DNA of 64,000 bases from JANRIG01 sp033765235 (GCA_033765235.1 JANRIG010000019.1:124001-188000); one strand, 5' to 3'. Shown: positions 8,980-18,838, counted from the first letter of the stretch. The notes: generated by a model not told the origin, from the letters alone. Made by a program: numbers and translations.

Positions 8980-9702
8980 TCATTTTTTTGTTTTGTCACC
9001 GCTTTTCTTTTTACCAGTCTTTGATTTGGTAGATTTTGCAGTGGTTTTGGTCTTAGTAGTAGTTTTGCCGGCTGTTTTTTTGGTGGTGGTGGTTTTTGTC
9101 TTGGTTTGAGTACCTTTTCCGGTATTTTTAGTAGTGGTCTTCTTTACGGTTGTAGTGGTTTTAGAAGACTTTTTGGCAGCAGGTGCTGAAGATGCTGCAC
9201 TTTCGGCAGCGGGTGCTGATGTTGTGGCAGCAGGTGTAGCTGTAGGTTTGCTGTCTTCCAATAGTTTGTTAATATATAAAAATAAAAATAACGCACTGGA
9301 ACCATACTGTTTATACCTTTTGTGTACTGTACCTTTGATATCGCCGTTTTCATTTTTTTCGCGTACAAGGCATATTTCCAGCCCTGCTTCAGGGTGAAAT
9401 GTTTTCCAATTGTACAGTTTTTTTTCGCGCACTGTCATCATATTTCCTTCTACGTCTGTTTTGTTAATACTTTGTCCGTCGCTCTCCATGATGGTATTGT
9501 TAAAGGCATCAAAATGTGCAATTTGGTTGCCATCTTTGTCTTTGAGTTTGCCTTCCTTATCTACAGAGCCTAGTATATTGCCCGCTTTGTCTTTTACTAT
9601 ACCGTTTACATCTACGGTAGGTACTTTGAGGTTTTGATAGTTTTGCCCTTGCAGTAATATGGTGTATATCGTAAAAATAAATAGAATAAGTATTTTTTTC
9701 AT
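8980..9702 (-). CDS. Secreted protein with beta-flower-like repeats and a Lys/Thr-rich tail
   Basis: A 240-residue protein with a signal peptide (MKKILILFIFTIYTILLQGQ). Residues about 20-85 hold short tandem units of the kind VDVNGIVKDKAGNILGSV, KEGKLKDKDGNQIAHF, as in 5-fold beta-flower proteins. Residues about 150-180 are Ala/Ser-rich, and the last 60 are almost only Lys, Thr, Ser and Gly (units such as KTKTTTTKK), strongly basic. The tail is intrinsically disordered and might bind polyanions such as peptidoglycan teichuronic-like polymers, LPS or DNA. I prefer MKK at 9702 over the ATG at 9723 because it gives a clean signal peptide. The gene stands alone, divergent from dnaK. Confidence 0.6.
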   Translation of the reverse strand: MKKILILFIFTIYTILLQGQNYQNLKVPTVDVNGIVKDKAGNILGSVDKEGKLKDKDGNQIAHFDAFNNTIMESDGQSINKTDVEGNMMTVREKKLYNWKTFHPEAGLEICLVREKNENGDIKGTVHKRYKQYGSSALFLFLYINKLLEDSKPTATPAATTSAPAAESAASSAPAAKKSSKTTTTVKKTTTKNTGKGTQTKTKTTTTKKTAGKTTTKTKTTAKSTKSKTGKKKSGDKTKK

Positions 9703-9829
9703 GTTAATAATATTTATTGTCAAAATGTCAGATTATAAACGTGCAATATATATTGGCATTAATATTGCTACTGCAATTATGTAAAATTTAATTTAGAAAA
9801 ACATCATCAACATATAAATATTATATTCT

Positions 9830-11731
9830 ATGGGAAAAATAATAGGAATAGACTTAGGTACTACCAACTCATGTGTAGCTGTAATGGAAGGCAATGAGCC
9901 TGTGGTGATACCCAATAGCGAGGGAAGACGTACCACACCGTCAGTAGTAGCTTTTCTTGACAATGGCGAGCGCAAAGTAGGTGACCCTGCCAAAAGACAA
10001 GCCATTACCAACCCTGCAAATACCATTTATTCTATCAAAAGATTTATGGGCAAGACTTATGATAAGTCAAAATCTGAATCATCTCGAGTGCCATACAAAG
10101 TAGAAGAAGGTGCCAACAGTACCCCGCGTGTGCGAATTGGCGACAGGCAATATACACCGCAGGAAATATCTGCCATGATATTGCAAAAAATGAAACAAAC
10201 TGCCGAAGACTACCTTGGTACTACTGTGACAGATGCCGTAATCACTGTGCCTGCATACTTTAACGACTCTGAGCGACAAGCTACCAAAGAAGCAGGAGCT
10301 ATAGCAGGATTAGATGTGAAGCGTATTATCAATGAGCCCACTGCAGCAGCATTGGCATACGGTCTTGACAAACGCAACAAGGATATGAAAATAGCTGTAT
10401 TCGACTTAGGCGGAGGTACATTTGATGTATCAATACTTGAGTTAGGCGATGGGGTATTTGAAGTAAAATCTACAGATGGTGATGTGCACCTTGGTGGAGA
10501 TAATTTTGATGAAAAAATTATAGATTGGTTGGCTGAAGAGTTTATTAAAGATGAAAACATAGACCTTCGCAAAGACCCTATGGCACTGCAACGACTCAAA
10601 GAAGCAGCTGAAAAAGCTAAAATAGAGTTATCAAGCAGCAGCGAAACAGAAATTAATTTACCTTATATTATGCCTGTAAATGGCATACCCAAGCACATGG
10701 TAAAAAAACTTACCCGTGCCAAGTTTGAACAACTCTGCGATGATCTTATCATTCGCACCCTTGAGCCCTGCAAACGTGCCATGAAAAACGCCGGCTATAA
10801 TACTACCCAAATAGATGAAGTGATACTAGTAGGGGGTAGTACACGCATACCCCGTATACAAGACGAAGTAGAAAAATTCTTCGGAAAAAAACCATCTAAA
10901 GGAGTGAACCCTGATGAGGTAGTAGCTGTAGGTGCTTGTATACAAGGCGGAGTGCTCACAGGAGAGGTCAAAGATGTATTGCTACTGGATGTTACTCCAC
11001 TTTCATTGGGCATAGAGACATTGGGAGGAGTATTTACCAAACTCATTGAAGCCAATACCACTATTCCTACCAAAAAATCAGAAACATTCTCTACCGCTGC
11101 AGATAACCAGCCCTCGGTAGAGCTGCATGTGCTGCAAGGTGAGCGCCCTATGGCAAAAGACAATCGTACCATAGGCAAATTTAACCTTGATGGCATACCT
11201 CCCGCACCACGCGGAGTACCACAAATAGAAGTGACCTTTGATATAGATGCCAATGGAATACTCAACGTATCTGCCAAAGACAAAGGCACAGGCAAAGAGC
11301 AAAAAATACGCATAGAGTCATCATCAGGTCTGTCTAAAGATGAAATAGAGCGTATGAAAAACGAGGCTCGTGCCAATGAAGCTTCAGACAAAGCTGAAAA
11401 AGAAAAAATAGAGAAAATAAATGCTGCCGACTCGCTTATATTCCAAACAGAAAAACAGTTGACAGAATATGGTGACAAGCTATCATCAGGCAATAAAACT
11501 GCTATAGAAGGAGCACTATTAAAGCTCAAAACTGCCCATGCATCCAAAGACCTTGCAGGGATAGAAAGTGCTATGAATGAGCTCAATACAGCATGGCAAA
11601 ATGCATCTCAAGAAATGTACTCTGCGTCAAATAATGCCTCATCTGCCGGTACTAATACTCAAAACAATGGAGGTGAGCAAACCAAAACTGAGTCAGAAGT
11701 GACAGATGTAAATTATGAGGAAGTGAAGTAG
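9830..11731 (+). CDS. dnaK: Molecular chaperone DnaK (Hsp70)
   Basis: A 633-residue Hsp70 with all landmarks: GIDLGTTNSCVAVMEG at the N-terminus, the linker-proximal motif DVLLLDVTPLSLGIET, IFDLGGGTFDVS-type phosphate 2 loop (AVFDLGGGTFDVSIL), NEPTAAALAYG, VGGSTRIPRIQ, and a helical lid ending in a Gln/Asn-rich tail. The tail ends in EEVK, close to the EEVD-like end of bacterial DnaK. It refolds client proteins in the cytoplasm with DnaJ and GrpE, neither of which is in the window. The gene is monocistronic, facing the GMC oxidoreductase gene, and ends just before a strong shared hairpin. Confidence 0.98.
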   Translation: MGKIIGIDLGTTNSCVAVMEGNEPVVIPNSEGRRTTPSVVAFLDNGERKVGDPAKRQAITNPANTIYSIKRFMGKTYDKSKSESSRVPYKVEEGANSTPRVRIGDRQYTPQEISAMILQKMKQTAEDYLGTTVTDAVITVPAYFNDSERQATKEAGAIAGLDVKRIINEPTAAALAYGLDKRNKDMKIAVFDLGGGTFDVSILELGDGVFEVKSTDGDVHLGGDNFDEKIIDWLAEEFIKDENIDLRKDPMALQRLKEAAEKAKIELSSSSETEINLPYIMPVNGIPKHMVKKLTRAKFEQLCDDLIIRTLEPCKRAMKNAGYNTTQIDEVILVGGSTRIPRIQDEVEKFFGKKPSKGVNPDEVVAVGACIQGGVLTGEVKDVLLLDVTPLSLGIETLGGVFTKLIEANTTIPTKKSETFSTAADNQPSVELHVLQGERPMAKDNRTIGKFNLDGIPPAPRGVPQIEVTFDIDANGILNVSAKDKGTGKEQKIRIESSSGLSKDEIERMKNEARANEASDKAEKEKIEKINAADSLIFQTEKQLTEYGDKLSSGNKTAIEGALLKLKTAHASKDLAGIESAMNELNTAWQNASQEMYSASNNASSAGTNTQNNGGEQTKTESEVTDVNYEEVK

Positions 11732-11801
11732 TAGTTGAGTTGTGTATTTTATGCGGTATATTTAATCATTCTACGATTGTTATAAATATATCATAAGCAA
11801 T

Positions 11802-11838
11802 ACATATGATATTCATAATAATTTCGAATATCATATGT
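11802..11838. terminator. Bidirectional terminator hairpin between dnaK and the GMC gene
   Basis: A 13-bp perfect stem (11802-11814 with 11826-11838) with an 11-base loop follows dnaK and is followed by TTTCTTTT on the plus strand. The stop codon of the convergent GMC gene (11831-11833) lies inside the right arm. Confidence 0.7.
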
Positions 11839-13522
11839 TTCTTTTATTAAGCTCGTTCACTGCATAGTCGCATGCGCGTGCTGTGAGAGCCATATAAGTG
11901 AGTGAAGGATTTTGACATGCACTTGATGTCATACATGAGCCATCTGTGATAAATACATTTTTCACATCGTGCATTTGATTAAATGCGTTGAGTACAGATG
12001 TTTTTGGGTCGCGCCCCATGCGGGCTGTTCCCATCTCATGTATAGCACTACCTGGGTTAAAGTTTAGGTCATAAGGTTTCACATCTTTAAGCCCTGCTGC
12101 CTCCAACATTTCCACTGCATCTGCCAATATATCTTTACGCATATTTTTTTCATTTTCCTTAAACTCACAGTCTATAGTGAGGGTAGGCAAGCCCCATTTA
12201 TCTTTCAAGTTTTTGTTTATACTCACTTTGTTTTCATAGTATGGCAAGCATTCGCCAAAACCTGTAAGACCCATTGTCCACTGCCCTGGTTGGCTTATCA
12301 TTTCTTTAAAATCTGCCCCAATTCCCAGTTCCTTCACCCCTCTGCGCCAGTCTTCACGGCTGGCACCGCCTTGATATCCGTAGCCACGCAAATAGGTTTT
12401 TTTGTCATTTTTCACATTGGCATATCTAGGTATATATATACCATTTGCTCGGCGTCCATAGTAATATTTATCATCCAAGCCTTCCACTCTGCCTCTGGCT
12501 CCAAGTCTGAAATGATGATCCATCAAGTTATGCCCCAACTGACCGCTGGAGTTGCCCAATCCATTGGGGAATGTGGTAGAGGTAGAGTTGAGCAGAAGAT
12601 TTGTAGTGCCTAATGTAGAGCCGTTAAGGAATATTATTTTGGCAAAATATTCGGTAGTTTCCATAGTGCGGGTGTCAATTATTTTCACGCCTTTTGCCCT
12701 GCTATGAGTGGCATCGTACACTACTTCATATACCAATGAGTGTGGTCTTAGGGTGAGGTTTCCTGTATTGACAGCAGCAGGCAATGTGGATGATAGTGTA
12801 CTAAAATATGCGCCGAATGGGCATCCTCTGTGGCACTGTGCACGGTATTGGCATTGACCTCTGCCATTGTGTGCTATGGTAAGGTTTGCAACACGTCCTA
12901 TAATGAGTTTGCGATTGCTAAATTTGCTTTCCAACCCTTGTTTTACTTTTTGCTCGGCACAGTTCATGCTCATAGGTGGCAAAAATTTACCATCGGGCAA
13001 CTCTTCTATGCCTTCTTTGCTGCCACTTATACCTGCAAATTGCTCTACATAGTCGTACCATGGAGCCAAATCATTGTATCTGATAGGCCAGTCTACCCCT
13101 ACACCATCTTTGGCATTGGCCTCAAAGTCTAAGGGGCTCAGTCTGTATGATTGCCTTCCCCACATAAGAGACTTACCTCCTACCACCCCAGACCTGTACC
13201 AGTCAAAAGGTTTGGCTTCTGTGTAAGGAGCATCTGTCTCATTGAGCCAAAATGATTCATTTTCTTCACCAAAGGGATAATCGCGGGTGGAGTAGGGGTG
13301 CTCAGCTTTGTGAATTAAGCTTATCTTGCCTTTGTATCTAAACTCCCACGGGTGCTTAAGTGCTGTTTCATAGTCTTTTACATGCTCAATGTTGCGACCT
13401 CTATCGAGTAATAATACTTTCAGTCCTTTTTCTGTGAGCTCTTTGGCAGCCCATCCGCCGCTAATGCCCGAACCTACTACTATGGCATCGAACGTATTGG
13501 TTTTTAATAAGTTTTCAGGCAT
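11831..13522 (-). CDS. GMC-family FAD-dependent oxidoreductase (gluconate 2-dehydrogenase large-subunit type)
   Basis: A 563-residue flavoprotein of the glucose-methanol-choline family. The dinucleotide-binding motif VVGSGISGGWAAKELTEKGLKVLLLDRG is at the N-terminus, and the GMC C-terminal part has IHEMGTARMGRDPKTSVL, NVFITDGSCMTSSACQNPSLT. A cluster QYRAQCHRGCPFGAYFST near residue 230 holds closely spaced cysteines, seen in the membrane-bound sugar dehydrogenases. It pairs with the gene at 13547, a gluconate 2-dehydrogenase subunit 3-like protein, 24 bases upstream on the same strand. No cytochrome c subunit gene is present, so the electron acceptor is unknown. Its own export probably depends on the Tat-type or lipoprotein signal of the small subunit. 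Confidence 0.85.
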   Translation of the reverse strand: MPENLLKTNTFDAIVVGSGISGGWAAKELTEKGLKVLLLDRGRNIEHVKDYETALKHPWEFRYKGKISLIHKAEHPYSTRDYPFGEENESFWLNETDAPYTEAKPFDWYRSGVVGGKSLMWGRQSYRLSPLDFEANAKDGVGVDWPIRYNDLAPWYDYVEQFAGISGSKEGIEELPDGKFLPPMSMNCAEQKVKQGLESKFSNRKLIIGRVANLTIAHNGRGQCQYRAQCHRGCPFGAYFSTLSSTLPAAVNTGNLTLRPHSLVYEVVYDATHSRAKGVKIIDTRTMETTEYFAKIIFLNGSTLGTTNLLLNSTSTTFPNGLGNSSGQLGHNLMDHHFRLGARGRVEGLDDKYYYGRRANGIYIPRYANVKNDKKTYLRGYGYQGGASREDWRRGVKELGIGADFKEMISQPGQWTMGLTGFGECLPYYENKVSINKNLKDKWGLPTLTIDCEFKENEKNMRKDILADAVEMLEAAGLKDVKPYDLNFNPGSAIHEMGTARMGRDPKTSVLNAFNQMHDVKNVFITDGSCMTSSACQNPSLTYMALTARACDYAVNELNKRNI

Positions 13523-13546
13523 TATATTTATTATTTATATTGTTAA

Positions 13547-14140
13547 TCATCCCCAACATTTTTGTCCTTTTGTCAATTCTGTACATCCATCATACCTGCC
13601 GGGTATGTGTACATAATTAAGTACCTGTGTTGCTCCTATCTTTGATGAAAAAAATCCTGCAAGAGTAAGGTCTTTTATCAAAATCATGAATTTTTTATCT
13701 TTTATCTGTTTTTTGTCATCATCCCATTCTTTTCTTTCTTTTATTTCAAGTGCTGTTAATATTTCTGTATGTTGCAAGCTGTTGCATGTCAAAAAAGGCT
13801 GATTATATTTATTATATGAAATATCAGACAGTGCATTGAGCCCTGCTATAAATATTATTTTTTCAATATCTGTATATACTTCTTTGAATATCATGCTTAT
13901 GAAAGCCGGCACTTTGGCAGCTATGGCACCCGGTGTATTAGTAGTAGGAATAATACATTCTGCTACTATAGGGATTATTTTTTCGTGAATAGATGACAGG
14001 TTATATTTATTGCTAAATGCACTTTCAGGAGCAGTGGAGCAGCTCTGTAATAATGAAGTAAGTGTAGGTGTGCAAATACCTGCACCTAAAGTAATGGTAA
14101 GATTTCTGATTAATTCGCGTCTTTTTATCAAAGTATTCAT
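13547..14140 (-). CDS. Gluconate 2-dehydrogenase subunit 3 family protein
   Basis: A 197-residue protein starting MNTLIKRRELIRNLTITLGAGICTPTLTSLLQSC: a twin-basic N-region (KRREL), a hydrophobic stretch and a lipobox-like LLQSC. This is the usual start of subunit 3 proteins, which are exported through Tat and help export or anchor the GMC large subunit encoded just downstream. The middle shows the family pattern HEKIIPIVAECIIPTTNTPGAIAAKVPAFI. I use the internal ATG at 14140 because the longer reading from 14173 would put an extra hydrophobic leader in front of the twin-basic motif. Confidence 0.8.
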   Translation of the reverse strand: MNTLIKRRELIRNLTITLGAGICTPTLTSLLQSCSTAPESAFSNKYNLSSIHEKIIPIVAECIIPTTNTPGAIAAKVPAFISMIFKEVYTDIEKIIFIAGLNALSDISYNKYNQPFLTCNSLQHTEILTALEIKERKEWDDDKKQIKDKKFMILIKDLTLAGFFSSKIGATQVLNYVHIPGRYDGCTELTKGQKCWG

Positions 14141-14304
14141 AGTGAAGTACAAATAAAGCAATATAAAGTACAAATATGAGTATTGTTAAATGAATTAATA
14201 CTATTGATACAAATATTTTTTTCGCCGGCTGTATATATTTCAGAAGATACAAAAATTTATCATAATTCATTCTAAACCGTTATTTTTGCGGATTATTTTC
14301 AATC

Positions 14305-15240
14305 ATGAAACAGGGGAGGTTTGCAGTTATTGACTTAGGTACCAATACTTTTAATCTATTAATAGTAGAGATATTTCATACCAGCAAGGTTGTGCTCCAT
14401 CATGACAGGTATGTGGTGAAAATAGGCAAAGGTGGTATTCAAAACAATGTAATCACTCCCGAGGCTTGTACCCGTGCCATAAATGCCATAGAATATTTTG
14501 TACAACACCTTAATATATTCAAAGTACCTTCTTCAAACATCAAGGCTATAGCTACCAGTGCATTCAGAAATGCTACCAATGGTACACAACTTGCACATGA
14601 TATATTGGCAAAAACAGGGATTAACATAGAAATAATAAACGGCGATAAGGAGGCAGAACTTATATATTATGGGGTAAAAGCAGCTATGGACATAGGCGAT
14701 GAACATGTGCTCATCATGGATATAGGTGGTGGCAGCGTGGAGTTTATCATTTGCAACAGTAATCAAATACTTTGGAAAAAGAGCTATGAAATAGGTGCAC
14801 AAAGGCTTCTTGATATGTTTCATGACACAGACCCCATCAGGTTGGAGCAAATAGATGCTTTGTATGACTATCTCACTCACCATCTGTCTGATTTAAAGCA
14901 TAATATTAATATATACAAACCCCAAACTATGATAGGTTCTTCAGGCACATTTGATACTTTGTGTGAGATATATTCTAGAGAAAATGAACTGCCTATAGAC
15001 CTTGAAAACGATACTGAATATGAAATACCTGTGGCATATTTTGAAAAAATATTTCGCAAAATAATAAAAATGAATGTGCAAGAGCGCAAAGCTATTCAGG
15101 GTATGTCTGTAATGCGCGTAGATATGATAGTGGTAGCCTCATGTTTGATAGATTATATGCTCAAAAAATTCAAATTAAAAAGATTAAAAATTTCATTTTA
15201 TTCATTAAAAGAAGGGGTATTATATTTGAATTATAATTGA
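14305..15240 (+). CDS. Ppx/GppA family phosphatase (exopolyphosphatase)
   Basis: A 311-residue protein of the sugar-kinase/Hsp70/actin ATPase superfamily. It starts FAVIDLGTNTFNLLIVE (phosphate 1), has IATSAFRNATNG, then the phosphate 2 motif VLIMDIGGGSVEFIICN near residue 143 and IGSSGTFDTL near 212. The length is that of the short, single ASKHA-domain form without the HD-like C-terminal domain of E. coli Ppx/GppA. It should hydrolyse polyphosphate or pppGpp in the cytoplasm. It is followed by lpxK after 83 bases, with no obvious terminator between. Confidence 0.9.
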   Translation: MKQGRFAVIDLGTNTFNLLIVEIFHTSKVVLHHDRYVVKIGKGGIQNNVITPEACTRAINAIEYFVQHLNIFKVPSSNIKAIATSAFRNATNGTQLAHDILAKTGINIEIINGDKEAELIYYGVKAAMDIGDEHVLIMDIGGGSVEFIICNSNQILWKKSYEIGAQRLLDMFHDTDPIRLEQIDALYDYLTHHLSDLKHNINIYKPQTMIGSSGTFDTLCEIYSRENELPIDLENDTEYEIPVAYFEKIFRKIIKMNVQERKAIQGMSVMRVDMIVVASCLIDYMLKKFKLKRLKISFYSLKEGVLYLNYN

Positions 15241-15323
15241 ATAATCTATTTATACCATTTGCATTAAATATCAATATCATAGTAATATATATACATTTTA
15301 TTAAAGTAATAATATAAATATTT

Positions 15324-16397
15324 TTGTTAATACTCAGATACATATTATCACCATTTTCATTTTTATATTATTGCATAATGTTTTTGCGCAATTTTCTTTT
15401 TGATCACAACATTTGGATGTTTAAATCAGATGATTTTGATACCTGCGTAATAAACATTGGTAATATTACTGTAGGAGGCACAGGCAAATCTCCAATGGTA
15501 TTGTATTTGGCAAATTATATTTCCACAAAATACAAAACCATCATATTAAGCAGGGGTTATGGCAGGCATACCAAAGGTATTATGGAGCTCAATGACAGTA
15601 ATGCCAACTATCTCACTGTGGGCGATGAACCAGCCATGTTTTATAGGCAATCGCAAAAAAAGTACAAAATAGCAGTAGGGGAGAGGCGTGCAGTGGCTAT
15701 TCCTTATTTACTTCATAAATATCCTGATAATCAAGTTATTATACTCGACGATGCATATCAACACAGGCAAGTTAAGCCTTATTTGAATATATTAATGATA
15801 GATTTCAGCAGACCTATTTACAACGATTATGTATTGCCTACAGGCTGGCTCAGAGAGGGTAGGGGATCAATCAAGCGTGCCCATGCCATAGTAGTATCCA
15901 AATGCCCGGAGGGTGTAGGTTACAAAAAAGAATATTTTAAAATAAAACATGCTAAATACTTGAATGATAATAATATACCGTTTTTTTTTACATCCATATC
16001 ATATCTCAATCCTACACAATTTTGTGGGAATACCACTAACCTTGAAACCAACCATCATATAATTGTGCTCACATCTATAGCAAATGCTAAACCATTTATA
16101 CAATACTTGAGTAATAAATATCAAATATTAGCACACCTCAAATATGCTGACCATCAAGTATTTACTGCAAAGGATTTTGCAAATATTATTGATACTTATC
16201 ATATTCATAAAAAAAAGGCTGTAGCCATATTGATGACCGAAAAAGATATGATAAAATTTGCAAATTCAGCCGGTCACAAAGCTTTTGGGCATATTCCATT
16301 GTTTTATATCCCCATTGAGATTAGTTTTGCAGATGACGATGAAGCAAAATTTCACCAATTCATAGACCAAAAATTAAACGCATATTACCGCCGGTAA
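15324..16397 (+). CDS. lpxK: Tetraacyldisaccharide 4-prime-kinase (lipid A kinase)
   Basis: A 357-residue inner-membrane kinase that phosphorylates the 4-prime position of the lipid A disaccharide. The P-loop is INIGNITVGGTGKSPM near residue 50, and further LpxK marks are ILSRGYGR, VGDEPAM, ILDDAYQHR, DFSRPIYND and LPTGWLREG. The N-terminal hydrophobic stretch (YILSPFSFLYYCIMFLRNFLFD) is the membrane-associated helix typical of the family. A TTG start at 15324 gives the expected N-terminus; the first ATG in frame (MFLRNF) would cut into the helix. It is followed after 10 bases by the porin-like gene. Confidence 0.93.
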   Translation: MLILRYILSPFSFLYYCIMFLRNFLFDHNIWMFKSDDFDTCVINIGNITVGGTGKSPMVLYLANYISTKYKTIILSRGYGRHTKGIMELNDSNANYLTVGDEPAMFYRQSQKKYKIAVGERRAVAIPYLLHKYPDNQVIILDDAYQHRQVKPYLNILMIDFSRPIYNDYVLPTGWLREGRGSIKRAHAIVVSKCPEGVGYKKEYFKIKHAKYLNDNNIPFFFTSISYLNPTQFCGNTTNLETNHHIIVLTSIANAKPFIQYLSNKYQILAHLKYADHQVFTAKDFANIIDTYHIHKKKAVAILMTEKDMIKFANSAGHKAFGHIPLFYIPIEISFADDDEAKFHQFIDQKLNAYYRR

Positions 16398-16407
16398 TAT
16401 ATTCATT

Positions 16408-18711
16408 GTGAAGTATTTAATATATATATTTTTATTGATATTTTTTTTTGTGGCAAACCGCCCTTCCCATGCACAAGTAGTAGATGATACTACCAAAGTC
16501 ATATACAGCACCAATACCACTAAGTTATTTTCGCCCAACACACTTTTTGAAAATGATAGAATATTTTACAAAAAAGATACTTTTTTTACTGTTTCAAAAC
16601 CATCATTAACACCCTATTTTCCATACTCTCATACACTGCCACACTATAAAAATCTATTTCCAAAAGACTCATTGAAGCCAAACAAGTACTTGAATGACAG
16701 CACAAAAAATGATACACTAAAAAAGACATTGAATATTCAAAGCAGATTTTATAAAAATATTTATAACTATACAAGAGTAGATACCGCAATAGAAGATATA
16801 CACAACTACAATATGATTTATTACAAAAGAAATATACATCAAAATCTGGGTATTTTGGGCACCCCTTCCAAACCTGTATTTTACAGGCAACCTGAGCTGC
16901 TAGGCTACCAACACGGCTATGAAAGCTACAATCTGCACACCATAGAACCACATCATGTAAAATATTACAACTCAAAATCACCCTATACCAATTTATATTA
17001 TGTAAATGGCCCTCATGAAGAGAATAAAATACATGTAGAAATTAATAGAAACATCACAAGAAACTGGAATACAGGATTTTATTACAGACGTATGAATTCG
17101 CTTACACACATAGGGCCATCGTCAAACGATAGAAATATGATGCTGGCAAACCAAAATTTTGTGATATACACCTCCCTCAAATCGCGCAATGAGCGATACC
17201 ATTTGATGGCAAATTTTATATATTTTGTACACAAGCAGCACGAATACGGAGGTCTCAAAACAGTAAATGTAGACGAAACCCTAAGTCAAGATAGTCCGCC
17301 GAGGCAGCTCAACTCCTGGCCTATATACCTTGGAAGCAACAGGTTTAATATCTTTCCGTTCGATACACGTGGCCAACTATACAGTCGCGACAGGCGCATG
17401 TCATATTATCTGTATCATCAATATGATATACTCAAAGGGGGCAAGTTGTCTGTATTTCATGAAATTGAACGTAAAAACCAAAAATTCAACTATACAGACC
17501 CATTTTTATATCGTAATAATATAAAAAACTATAAAGACAGCACCTCCCAGCCCAATGACCCACGTATATATTTTTACGACCAAGTGCGCTCATTCACTTT
17601 GCAAACAGATGGCAGCTATGTAGCTGATACTACCCAATTTTTATCAGAATTCACTTCATTTTCTAATAAGTTTGGCATAAATGGCATACAAAACCAATAT
17701 TCATGGGCATTGTTTTACAAAATCAGGAGGGTAAATAATGGGGGAGTGCTCGCACCTATATCTCCTACAGATATAATTGGCAACCCCATAACCTCACTAA
17801 ATCGCTTTGCAGCCTACGACACTCTTTCACAAATATCTATCAATGAGCAATATATAGGTGGTATGATTAAGTACCGTATATCAGACTCTTTGCTCCTAAA
17901 GATTAGCACTCAAGCCATATTATTCACTAATACACAGTCAAAAAATGACACACTCCTTAAGCTATATACTCCAAAAGGCGACCACCATGTAGAAGCTGAA
18001 CTTAACTATAAAAACAAAAATATACTTGGCTATCGCCGAATGCTCAATTCACCTAATATTAACTATCTATATATCAATCATAATAATTTTTATTGGACAA
18101 ATGAATATTCAGGTACTATTTCCAACGCATTTTATACAAAAAATACTTTTTATGCAGGAAATACTAAATTTGAAGTAAATATATCACTCACCATTTTGCA
18201 CAACTATATATATTTTAAGGAAAGGGTAGTGCCTATGCAAGAGCGTAATATGATACTTATCAGCGAAAATGATTTTTTGATTTACACCCATATAGGCAAA
18301 ATACACTTTGATATTCTTACCAAATATTCCAAAATCATAGCAGGACCTGATGTATTACGATTTCCCGAACTTTGGGTAAATCCAAGAATATATTTGCGCT
18401 ATGCACCCAAGAGCAAAGAAGGAAGACAAATATTTTTAGCCGGTTTTGATATCAATTACAGAACATCCTACAAGGGCGATGCTTATATGCCCACTATTTC
18501 AAATTATTATTTGCAAAATGAATTTAATCTAAACAACAATATACTCATAGATATATTCATCTCAGCAAAAATTAGAAATGCAAGAGTATTTACAAAAATC
18601 AATAATTTTAATAATATGATAGGACTTAGCACAGGCTATTACATCACTCCAAATTACCCGGCCATCAACTCTTCTGCAGTGCTTGGAGTGCAATGGTTGT
18701 TATTTGATTAA
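16408..18711 (+). CDS. Putative outer-membrane porin (Porin_10-like)
   Basis: A 767-residue protein with a GTG start, a signal peptide ending ANRPSHAQ, and a body rich in aromatic and polar alternating strands (for example NWNTGFYYRRMNSL, RYHLMANFIYFVHK, YSWALFYKIRR). The last strand is SAVLGVQWLLFD, the pattern of an outer-membrane barrel. In Bacteroidota such proteins are usually annotated as putative porin and often lie near lipid A genes. Membership rests on recall of that family, not on a search. It is the last host gene before the prophage; the left dif-like site begins 46 bases after its stop. Confidence 0.65.
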   Translation: MKYLIYIFLLIFFFVANRPSHAQVVDDTTKVIYSTNTTKLFSPNTLFENDRIFYKKDTFFTVSKPSLTPYFPYSHTLPHYKNLFPKDSLKPNKYLNDSTKNDTLKKTLNIQSRFYKNIYNYTRVDTAIEDIHNYNMIYYKRNIHQNLGILGTPSKPVFYRQPELLGYQHGYESYNLHTIEPHHVKYYNSKSPYTNLYYVNGPHEENKIHVEINRNITRNWNTGFYYRRMNSLTHIGPSSNDRNMMLANQNFVIYTSLKSRNERYHLMANFIYFVHKQHEYGGLKTVNVDETLSQDSPPRQLNSWPIYLGSNRFNIFPFDTRGQLYSRDRRMSYYLYHQYDILKGGKLSVFHEIERKNQKFNYTDPFLYRNNIKNYKDSTSQPNDPRIYFYDQVRSFTLQTDGSYVADTTQFLSEFTSFSNKFGINGIQNQYSWALFYKIRRVNNGGVLAPISPTDIIGNPITSLNRFAAYDTLSQISINEQYIGGMIKYRISDSLLLKISTQAILFTNTQSKNDTLLKLYTPKGDHHVEAELNYKNKNILGYRRMLNSPNINYLYINHNNFYWTNEYSGTISNAFYTKNTFYAGNTKFEVNISLTILHNYIYFKERVVPMQERNMILISENDFLIYTHIGKIHFDILTKYSKIIAGPDVLRFPELWVNPRIYLRYAPKSKEGRQIFLAGFDINYRTSYKGDAYMPTISNYYLQNEFNLNNNILIDIFISAKIRNARVFTKINNFNNMIGLSTGYYITPNYPAINSSAVLGVQWLLFD

Positions 18712-18756
18712 TAGTTTAGTTTCACTACTTTAATTAAGATTTTGTTTCATATCTAT

Positions 18757-18786
18757 ATTTAACATAATATAAATTATACAACAAAT
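18757..18786 (+). other. Left attachment site, XerCD dif-like
   Basis: The left arm ATTTAACATAA (18757-18767), a 6-base centre TATAAA (18768-18773) and the right arm TTATACAACAA (18774-18784) give the dif layout with ATAA, six bases, TTAT, as in the E. coli dif site. The 19 bases from 18768 to 18786 recur exactly at 30646-30664. The left copy has the better symmetry, so it likely carries the host XerC arm. Confidence 0.8.
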
Positions 18787-18812
18787 TGCATGTTCGTTTA
18801 TTAAATGCTTCT

Positions 18813-18829
18813 TTTGTGGATAACACAAA
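18813..18829. promoter_or_regulatory. Palindromic operator-like site before the first phage gene
   Basis: TTTGTG, five bases (GATAA), CACAAA is a perfect 6-bp inverted repeat 9 bases before the ATG at 18839. It overlaps TTCTTTTG (18809-18816), a near match to the TAnnTTTG promoter box. The arrangement suits repression of the leftmost phage operon; the regulator is unknown. Confidence 0.4.
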
Positions 18830-18838
18830 TAATTAATT

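Noticed and set aside
10795..11586. Long minus-strand open frame of 263 codons.
   Set aside because: It is the shadow of dnaK; composition is Ser/Ile-rich with no motif. The same holds for the long antisense frames over groEL, greA and the OmpA/TPR gene.
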